NCBI GenBank assembly: GCA_009602735.1
Contig: WELA01013856.1
Span: forward strand, 673,168 to 701,668
Direction of reading: 5' to 3'
Source: Mesotaenium endlicherianum
Lineage: Eukaryota > Streptophyta > Zygnematophyceae > Zygnematales > Mesotaeniaceae
Length of the DNA stretch: 28,501 bases
Shown: positions 21,104 through 28,501 of the stretch, in pieces
How the letters are laid out: every line of letters begins with the position of its first letter
Numbering within the stretch: the first letter of the stretch is position 1
Program-made: the position numbers and the translations under genes
The notes under the pieces: generated by a model
Seen by the model: only the letters and a program-made list of their open reading frames with translations
Database searches by the model: none
Told to the model about the DNA's origin: nothing

Positions 21104-24100
21104 ACGCCAAGCCCTTTCCGTCCACTCCTGCATGCTCTCCCTCCTGCGATGCATCACAAGCATCTCCACCACCACCACCACCACCAGTAGCACGCACTTA
21201 CTTGGTGCTGAAGAGATCCCAGACGCCCTGGGCCGTCAGATCCTTGACCGCCCCCGCATCGACATCAATGCCCGCCCGCTGGTTGCCGCCCGCGTGCGCA
21301 GCGTACAGCGCGGAGATGATCTCGGTGGTGTCGATGCCGGCGTTCTCGGCCAGCGTGCGCGGCACCACCTCCAGGCTGTCGGCGTACTTGTCTATGGCGT
21401 ACTGGTCCAGCCTGCGCGCACAAATGCGAGTGCACATGCGATACAAATAACATCGTTTTATATATATATATATTACACTAAGCAAAATCATATGTGTACG
21501 TTTTCACAATACGGACCCTCTCTGAACATCACGAATGTTGTTTCCGCAACATAGATGGCGTTTCCACGATGCGAATGTTGGTCCATACAGATCTTCGCGG
21601 CACATCTGTCGTGTCCATGGGGGAGACAAAGGCTGAGGCTGAGGCTGAGGCTGAGGCTGAGGCTGGCGTCGTACTCTTCTCACGTAAACACCAGCGCCTG
21701 GGCATAGGGCTAGGCAATAGTGGGGACGGATTGACGCCCATCGTTAGGCTTGGCATGTCCCAACCGTTTGGTAAAAAAAAGAGAATGAGAGAAAGGGACA
21801 AGAGGGAACGGCCCCCAAGTCCCGGCCTTAAGCTTATCCAGTTCCGCTTCTCATGACCTGCCGACACTACGCAGCTGAGCTTTACAGGACGAGGTTCTGG
21901 CAGATGGGCAGACCAGCAGACAGAGGCACAAGCATCTGCACGCACGTGCCCATGCACGCACGCACGCACCTGGCACGCTTGTGGGGCCAGAAGTCACGTG
22001 CGCGCACTTGCAAACATGTACTACGAGGACCGGCACAGAGAGGCCTCCGCCAGCAGGCACAGACGCAAGACTTCCGCGAGACTGCATATGAAATATATAA
22101 GCAGGCGTTGCTATCTATCTGCAAACGCAGGAGCCCCTCGGAAGCCGCTGTCCAGGCGGCAGCATTGCCAGCCATTCTGTGCGCCGCTGCGAGCTGGCCG
22201 GGACGAAATCAGCGTTCTCCGCTGGAGGGGAGGGGAGGGAAGGGGGACGAGAGGGGAAGGGGAGGGAGACAAGAGAAAAATGCGTTTGTGCGCATGAGAC
22301 CCTAAGCCCAGACTCCCGCTCCTCAACCTGAGACCCTCAGCCCTTGCCCAAAAGCCTCAGCCCTAAAATGAGCTGCCGCAGCAGGATGGGCTTTTCGCCG
22401 CCAGGAGGGGGAAGGGGGGGGGGAGGGGGGGTACCAGCGGAGAGAGAGGAAAAGAGCGAGGCTGAGAAACGCCCACTCGGATGCTTACCCCGTTTCCTTG
22501 CGGCCAAACTCTTTGAGCCTCTGGGCCAGCTCTATCTCGGTGGCGCCGGCGCCCGCCACCACCCTGCTGTCTCTGCACATAGCCTGCCCGCCAACAGCGG
22601 GCAGGCAGCGGCAGGTGGCCACGACACGTTCGTCTCAGCCACGACAAAGCTCACGCTCGCTCCCCAAGACGGACGAGGTCGTCGTGGGTCCCTCCAACCC
22701 GCAAGGTTCTGCGGGGGTGCCCCCCCCCCCCCCTCTCTCTCTTCCTATCTTGCTTAATTTCAGTACATTTTCCTCTTTCAATTTTATGCAGTTACTTCAG
22801 ACTTTCAGCGTATTCTCTGTCCACGAATGTTAGTCTCCCAGTCAGCATGGGTGCTGATATCCTCGACAGCAAGAGCAAAACAACTTTTTCCATCACACTA
22901 GGTGCCTTTCAGGAAGGCAATCAGGAGGCCACGAAGCACCAACAAGACAGCCATCGAGACTACGGAGGAGAGGACTGCCATCTGCATGCTCTACAACCGG
23001 GCACACTTGTTTTCTTCCACACCACACCTCCGAACGAGGCTGCCTCGAGCACACGCTGCGCTTGGCCTACACCCGAAACCGCATCTTTGCAAAGTTTCCG
23101 TTTGCATCCACATACGTTTGGACCCAAAGAAAGCCGACTCCTGACCAGCCTACAGCAGCCGCGACAGGGACAGAGAGTCAGTCAACGATCACGTTCGCGC
23201 AGAGTTGCATCCATCCTACTGTCGACACGCAGTAACTTATACTACTCACAGCTTTCAGCTTATGTTTTGATTGCTACGTATCTGTAGGCATTGGGCTATC
23301 GCACTTCAGCAGCCGAGGGCTCAGCAGGACGCACGCAGAGCCCAGGCAGAAGCAGGCCCAGACAGGCAGGCAGCAGAAAAAGTTTCACAAAGACAGCACG
23401 GCCCAGGCAGACAGCTATTTATGCCCACACAGACACCACATCCCAGACAGCAGGCAAGGACCACACAGGCAGCAAGGCCCCACAGCATTGACTGCAGAGG
23501 AACGTCGAGACAGGCAGCAGCGGAGGCCCGGGCACCACCACCAACCTTGTAGGTGTTGACGCCGTCGTCTATGGCGCGCTCGATGTCGTCCAGCACGCTG
23601 TCGGTGCTGCCGCGCACCACCACCGTGGCCACCAAGTTGCCGCCTGACTCGTTCTTCACGACAGTGACCTGCGCCCGCCGTCGCCCCAGGCCCCACGCGC
23701 CCCGAGCACACACCAACTGAGCACTCTTGCACTCTTGGGGGAATTGAGCACATGCAGCTGCGGGCCACAGGCAGCTATCGGTCTCTGCTGCAACCTGGGA
23801 AGCTGCTCTTAAAACCGTACCCCCACCCCCGTTCCTAACTCTGAACCCTGACCCTATCCCTGCCCCTAGCTCCTGACCCTAACCTTAATCCTAACCCTAA
23901 TGCACCCCAAGCACAGAGCCCAGGATTTGCAACTCCAGCGCATGCAACATGTCACAGCTCATGGAAATCTCAAGCACCTCAACTCAAGCGGGGAGCTAAC
24001 ATATGGGCAGCATTGCTGGTGCAACCAGGGAGCTGCGCCCAGAGAACCTAGCCCCAAGCCTAGAACCTTAAACCTCTGCGTAAGCCCGTGCTACGCCGCA

Positions 24101-27100
24101 GTTTTCGCCATCTGCCGTTCTGACGCATGCGACATAGGCTGCCCAGCCGGCTCTGCTACTCTCCGGGTTCTGTCTTGAGCATTGACCGGCCGCTGACCGG
24201 CCGCAGACCCGACTAGCCGGCTCTGCGAGGAACCCTTTAGAAGAAGCAGGGAGTTGACACGGCCCCTACATCCTGACCCTGGGTTCCAAGCCCTCTCTAT
24301 GCCCAGTCAGCAGACGGGCCAGCCAAGCAAGCCCCTCCCTCACCAGCGCAAGCAGGGGAAAAGCAGAGCAGAGTGTAGCAGAGAAGACAGCAGCAGAAGG
24401 CTCAAGCTGCTGCTCTCAAAGCTGCTGCTGCTGCTGCTGCTGCTCACCTTGGTGCCGCCGATCTCCTCCACTGACACAGAGTCGGCAAAGCCCAGCTCGT
24501 CGGGCCCGGGCCGCCCCAGCTTTACCTGCACGCAGCCACCACGCCGCCACGCCACCATGCAACACAACGCTAAGCACCGCGACCGCGCATGCAGTGCGGA
24601 AGCGGCGCACACCGCAGCCACGCGGCCATAACGCAGCACGCCGCCCACGCGACACAACAGAGAGCACCGCGGCTGCGCTTCATGCTCGGCAAAAGTGACG
24701 CATGACTACCGCCACCACAGCGCCACCACGAGACGACGCGACACCACGCGGCGCTAAGCACCGCACCGCGCATGCTGACCAGCATCGCTCGGCTGACAAC
24801 ACCTGCATGTACGCGTCGGCGCTGGGACTCCCGTCGAGGCACCACCTCCTCTGCCGCTGGCGGTCCTCTACTCTCTGCCAGAGCCTGGTTTGAGAGAGAG
24901 AGGCATTGGGTGCCCCCCCCCTCCCCCTCCCCCCTCACGGTCTCCCCAGCCCGCGTGAACATGATGCAGCCAAAGCTCCATGCCCACCCGCACCCACCCA
25001 CACCCTCCAGGGGCCGCGCACCAGCTGCGCTACTGCTTTCTTCTGCTGCAGCCAGCGCAGCCCTGGGAGTGCAGAGGAAGCCTTCCCCGCCTCTCATTAT
25101 TTCAATGGGGGCAAAAAGGCCACACCTGAAACAGGTGGTGACCCCCTTTGCTTGGCCCCTTAGCACAGAAAAAGAAGAATTTCGCGGGAAGAGATGAGAG
25201 CAGAGCATGCAAGGAGGCGTGGGGAGGGCCGAGGATACGAGAGCACGGGAAGGAGGAGCACAAAAGGCGCGGAAGGGGGGAGGGGGGGGAGGGGTCTAAC
25301 CCACCATGGAGATGGCTCCTGTCGTGCGGCAGAACCGGCGCAGCTCAAATTTGGACGAGATCTTGAGCACCATCAGCCTGCGAGCAGCGGCAGCAGTCGT
25401 GTATGGAGTGGACTTGGTCACATAGGGTGGACTGCATGCTTTACAGAATAGCAGTCACAGCGTGCAAGGGAAAACCGACATAGACACATGGACACATGGG
25501 TGCCTGCAATGCAAACCCACAAACCCAGACGCACACAAGCGTACCCACATCTTGCTGTGTCTGCGTGTGCGCGTGCGTGCGTGCGTGTGCATGTGCCCAT
25601 GCGCAGGTGTGCGGGTGTGTGCTCGTGCTCGTGTGCACAGGCATATCTCTTCAAAGACTGCAAACTGGCTGTCGCAGAAAGAAGGCGAGGTCACGGTCAA
25701 GAAGAGCTGCCAACCAAAGGCAGGCGCGGAGGCCCTGCAGAGCGCTGGATGATTATGATGATGATGAGGAGGAGGAGGAAGAGGCAGGGCGCACTTGTAT
25801 CGCTCGCAGAAGTGCAGCGCCATCTCGCCCACGCTCTGCCCGCTGACGACCACGGTGGCGCCCGATTCGGCCACGGCGCGGATGAGCTCTTCCACCTTGG
25901 CCTCCTCGCTCCTCGCGTACCCTTGCAGCTGCCCATCCCGACGCCCACGCACACCCCCACAACACAGCTTGCTCGTTGAGCATCTGACCCAGAGGAGCAG
26001 CGGCAGCGGCAGCAGCAGTGGTTGCAGCAGGAGCAGCACCAGAGGTAGCAGCAGCAGAAATGGCAGCAGTGCCAGAGGAGGCAGCAGCAGCAGCAGAAAT
26101 GGCAGCAGTGCCAGAGGAGGCAGCAGCAGCAGCAGCAGCAGCAGCAGAACGCCTGCCTCTCCTCTCAATCTGTATGTGTGCGTGAGTGCGCGTGAACACA
26201 CAGATGTGTCTACATGCGTGAGCAGGTGGTGGTCTCAGCACGAAAGGAGGGGGGCAGGATGAGCATGAGGGAAGAGGTACCTGCTCCGCGTTCTCGATGA
26301 GCACGGTCCCCTTGGTCTCAGTCGCTGACGTGTCGATGCCTGCTCCAAACACGGCAATCTGCAGGGCCAGGGGCAGGGCCAGGCCCAAGCGCAAGAAATG
26401 TGTTAGGCTGAGCAGAGAAGGAGAAAGAGAAGGAGAGGGAACGAGCACAAATGAGGTAGGACAAGACGCACATACATGAGCGGCCCCGGAGTGGCGTCAG
26501 AGGAGACACAGATGACCTTCTGAGGACGTCCTCATACTTGATTCTACTTTCCCTTCTGCCACACCCAACCGGCCTCCCTCCCTCTTCCCCCCCCCGACCC
26601 GACCCGCCCCGCCCCTGCGGCCTCGGAGAATGCCTCCCAAGTGCGTGTATCAAGGCCCCTGACCCAGCTTCATGGCAGCGAGACTGTGTGCGAGTGCGGG
26701 CATGCGTGTGTGTGCGTGGACGTGCTGGTAAAGTCGCTGCACAGCGGCTGACGCACGGCCGGCGGCTATGCTGCGGCTGTTGCCGCTCGACAGCAGTAAG
26801 GCCAAGAAGCGGGAGGCTGCAGAGACGCCATCACGCACAAAGCTTGCCGCATGCAGTGGAGCAGGCAAGCAAGTGGGCGTGTACGGAACAAAGGAGCGCT
26901 CCAAGCGGCGGAATGGCCTCCCCAGTGCTGAAGCAGCACAGCACGGACTGACTGCTATGGTGGACCAAAAAGCTACCAGCCACCTTGTGTGCAAAAGGGA
27001 GGGGTGAAGGAGGACATAGAGAGGACGCAAGATATATTTACAGCAAGAGAAAGCGAGTGGGCACTCGGGGAAGGGGAGCCGTCCTCACTCAATCTCGGGG

Positions 27101-27403
27101 GGGCTTGGCCCCATAAGAAGTAAAAGGGGGCAGGCCGGATAGGGGGTAGGAGGGTTTAGGCAAACTGGGTGGAAGGGGGGGGGGGGGAGAAAGGGAGAGG
27201 GAGGAAGCTGTGGGGAGTGCGGGTGGGAGGGGCGGGCGGACCTTGACTTTCGTGGCGTGCTTGATGCTCCCGACCGCGTCGTTCTTGAGGACCATGCCGC
27301 GCACGACGGAGCAGTCGTTCACACCGCCCCCCAGGATCTTGGACACCCTCACATTGTCCACGTTGAAGTTGGCGGGGTTCTTGGGGCACACTTGCATGCA
27401 CGC
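19978..27403 (-). CDS. CCT8: T-complex chaperonin subunit CCT8 (theta), ten C-terminal exons
   Basis: One of eight subunits of the cytosolic CCT/TRiC chaperonin, which folds tubulin, actin and other proteins using ATP. Exons: 27403-27242, 26358-26281, 25928-25795, 25377-25305, 24525-24448, 23668-23546, 22583-22489, 21411-21202, 20508-20451 and 20043-19978, all phase-consistent. They give 358 residues, against about 545 for the full protein. Theta-specific text includes VCPKNPANFNVDNVRVSK, TSATETKGTVLIENAEQ, SVGEMALHFCERY, GFADSVSVEEIGGTK, VVVRGSTDSVLDDIERAIDD, GAGATEIELAQRLKE and WTVLRVDQIIMAK. These cover the end of the first intermediate domain, the apical domain, and the second intermediate and equatorial domains. 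The first third, with the GDGT-type ATP-binding and catalytic part, is absent; HISN4 exons lie there instead. The first donor (GTCCGC) is weak. Exon third positions are GC-rich except in the last exons. Confidence 0.94.
20898..21102. repeat. AT-rich tract followed by TA and GA microsatellites
   Basis: An ATAATTATGTACATAT-like AT tract (20898-21010) runs into a TA repeat (about 21024-21045) and then 58 bases of pure AG (21045-21102). It lies in CCT8 intron 8. The reported frames of alternating Arg/Glu or Ser/Leu here are repeat artefacts. Confidence 0.9.
21631..21665. repeat. GGCTGA hexanucleotide repeat
   Basis: Five perfect GGCTGA units and a partial sixth in CCT8 intron 7. Confidence 0.9.
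22299..22367. repeat. Degenerate CCCTAA/CCCTCA-like repeat
   Basis: Scattered CCCTAA, CCCTCA and CCTCAA motifs with loose spacing in CCT8 intron 7. They resemble the better tract near 23.85 kb. Confidence 0.4.
23832..23900. repeat. Degenerate interstitial telomere-like tract
   Basis: The tract contains CCCTGA, CCCTAT, CCTGAC, CCCTAAC, CCTTAAT and CCTAACCCTAA in near-tandem order within CCT8 intron 6. It resembles decayed telomeric C-strand repeats. Plant telomeres are usually CCCTAAA, and here the units are closer to CCCTAAC/CCCTGAC. Confidence 0.5.
24421..24444. repeat. CTG/CAG trinucleotide repeat at a CCT8 donor
   Basis: On the sense (minus) strand the fifth CCT8 exon ends AAG and the intron begins GTGAGC, followed directly by a run of AGC units. 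Confidence 0.85.
26000..26152. repeat. CAG-rich minisatellite with a 39-base unit
   Basis: Two near-identical copies start at 26058 and 26097 (AAATGGCAGCAGTGCCAG, then a GGAGG and CAG run) and end in a pure CAG run. The tract lies in CCT8 intron 2. The unit length is a multiple of three, hence the Ser/Gly- or Ala-rich false open frames. Confidence 0.85.
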
Positions 27404-27429
27404 CTGCGACCCTTCCCGAGGGCAGGCAG

Positions 27430-27432
<3 letters not shown>

Positions 27433-27472
<40 letters not shown>
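27433..27472. repeat. AG dinucleotide microsatellite between HISN4 and CCT8 exons
   Basis: Twenty AG units make up over half of the 76-base stretch between the HISN4 donor (27479) and the CCT8 acceptor (27404). The 58-base AG tract at 21045-21102 shows the same motif occurs elsewhere in this locus, so a collapse or wrong join here is plausible. Confidence 0.9.
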
Positions 27473-27475
<3 letters not shown>

Positions 27476-27479
27476 TTAC

Positions 27480-27852
27480 GGTGCACTGATACCAGGCATA
27501 CTCCTCGCCATCTGGGCCTGCCAGGTCAGGACAAAGCGCAAGAACGAGGTCAGGCACGGTCATATGCCCCGTGCTCCCGCCTTGCTGCTCCAAGGCCTGG
27601 CGTCCCCTTGCTCTGCTGAGCCTCGTGGGACACAAACAGGACCTTCCTGCGTGGTGCGTTGCTGGGCGGCACTTGCACACGCACACACTGACATGCATGC
27701 ACACTGTCTCAGTGCATTCACTACAGGTGCTGCAACAGCAGGGAGGGCAGCGTACCTGGCGTGGAGAGCTTGACCGTCTTATGCGGCACGTGGGAGGGGT
27801 CCTTGACGTACATCTTGCGCGGGTCGATGCTCACCACCACCGCCTGCCGCAT
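27480..27852 (-). CDS. HISN4: HISN4 (imidazole glycerol phosphate synthase), two HisF-domain exons (partial)
   Basis: Plant HISN4 fuses HisH (glutaminase) and HisF (cyclase) in one plastid enzyme of histidine synthesis. Two exons are visible: 27756 up to at least 27852, and 27517-27480. They join across a 238-base intron in phase 1 (CCAG|GTACGC to CTGGCAG|GCCCA). The joined text includes QAVVVSIDPRKMYVKDPS and, across the splice, TPGPDGEEYAWYQCT. This matches the plant HisF segment around the catalytic Asp of SIDPR, equivalent to Asp130 of bacterial HisF. The second exon ends in phase 0 at TGCACC|GTAAGC. The next HisF exons (the GxxGRP and CIDCDGQG regions) should follow to the left, but CCT8 exons are found instead. 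Exons encoding HisH and early HisF were not found to the right. The 5' limit of the first exon is unclear because of the N at 27918; its frame stays open to about 27906. Confidence 0.8.
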
Positions 27853-28501
27853 GCCCGCGCCCGCGCCAGCACCGCCTCCCTCCAACAGCGTCCGCGCACG
27901 TCAATGGCGATTTTCATNCTGGTGGAGGGGGGGGAGCAGCCCAGGGGGAGAGCCTCTGAAGGCTACGGTTTTCCCGCCTGGATCGACGCATCGACACAAG
28001 CGCTGGGAGGGCCAAAAGTCAGCACTGAACTCCACACCGCCAGTGGGAGGTGAGAGGCGAGCGGGAATACTTACCAGCTACACCATTGAGGCAGCGATTT
28101 GATCATAGCTACACCAGCTCAACCAGCTACACCATTGGGAAAGCGATTACATCAGCAGCCCATACAACAGCTGCAAGTGAGAAGGGCAGGCGGTGGGGAG
28201 CGTGCATGGCACCAACTAGTCACAGCACCCCTCTCTCCGCCCGGCACCTGCCAACAGGTTTCCTCGCAGACGCTGCCAGGAGGCCAGCTCAGCGTCAATG
28301 ACAGCGAGGACAGAGTCACGCCCGCGCTCTTGGCTCTGACCCAGCTGACTCCCCTCCCCTTCCTCCTGCACCACAAGAAGCCGATGGTCGTCTGCAGGCA
28401 CACGTCCTTCTTGATGTCCCTCCTTGCAGAGCAGGATCTGCAGTAGCAGCCGAAAATCGCATGCGTGGCGCGGAAAGAGGGGGGAGAGGAGGAGGGGGGG
28501 G
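27853..28501. other. Right-edge region, no assigned gene
   Basis: Upstream of the HISN4 exon comes an N at 27918 inside a G-rich stretch. Then there are two imperfect copies of a CCAGCTACACCATTG-containing unit (about 28075-28150), and the window ends in a G run at 28490-28501. A minus-strand frame of about 75 codons (28441-28216) is open but matches neither HISN4 nor CCT8 in what I can recall. I found no CCT8 N-terminal exon here. Confidence 0.4.
28075..28150. repeat. Two-copy imperfect repeat (CCAGCTACACCATTG unit)
   Basis: The motif CCAGCTACACCATTG followed by an AGCGATT element occurs twice about 48 bases apart (near 28076 and 28124), with a shorter AGCTACACCAGCTCAA between. Confidence 0.65.

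Noticed and set aside
20919-21554. Plus-strand 211-codon frame with repeated Arg/Glu
   Set aside because: It is driven by the AT and AG microsatellites and lies antisense to CCT8 exon 21411-21202.
24254-25208. Overlapping long frames on both strands between CCT8 exons
   Set aside because: GC-rich intron sequence with few stop codons; only 24525-24448 carries conserved CCT8 residues.
25753-26448. A 231-codon minus-strand frame with poly-Ala tracts
   Set aside because: It reads through CCT8 exon 26358-26281 in frame, then into CAG-repeat intron. The CCT8 reading resumes only after splicing to 25928.
28216-28441. Minus-strand frame near the right edge that might be a HISN4 or CCT8 N-terminal exon
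   Set aside because: Its translation fits neither family as I remember them, and it has no clear splice link to the HISN4 exon at 27852.
1-28501. tRNA, rRNA or transposon genes
   Set aside because: I saw no tRNA cloverleaf, rRNA segment, reverse transcriptase, transposase or long terminal repeat that I could support by reading.

Overview
The window is nuclear DNA from an intron-rich member of the plant lineage, most likely a streptophyte green alga or an early land plant. Three things point there. A bZIP factor has a plant group S/C-like basic region and zipper. One exon matches the N-terminus of plant SUGAR-DEPENDENT1 lipases. Two exons carry the HisF part of the plant-type bifunctional histidine enzyme HISN4. 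Genes are split into many short exons joined at GT-AG sites, and introns are full of microsatellites. I cannot name the species. All homology calls are from memory, without a search.

Layout, left to right: first exon of an SDP1-type triacylglycerol lipase (minus, 1389-1787; the rest lies beyond the left edge); a complete two-exon bZIP gene (plus, 3568-4549); an unrecognised six-exon gene that I assembled by splicing (minus, 7370-5489); an unrecognised small two-exon gene (minus, 8560-8090); a complete nine-exon TatD-type metal-dependent hydrolase (plus, 9675-14683); the complete nine-exon mitochondrial ATP synthase gamma subunit (minus, 18868-15164); the ten C-terminal exons of chaperonin subunit CCT8/theta (minus, 27403-19978); and two HisF-domain exons of HISN4 (minus, about 27852-27480).

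The genes do not form a pathway; this is ordinary housekeeping and regulatory content. The most important oddity is at the right end. The HISN4 exons sit where the first third of CCT8 should be, on the same strand, with only a 76-base GA-rich intron-like stretch between them. This could be an assembly chimera through a microsatellite or a genuine rearrangement. The CCT8 call is firm from 27403 leftward, but its N-terminal exons are absent.

The sequence is a draft. It has an explicit gap (13436-13445), single N bases at 16483 and 27918, and long G or C runs next to them. From about 10.3 kb rightward, introns are dominated by CA, GA, CAG, GTGC-rich and hexanucleotide repeats, which create many long but meaningless open frames.
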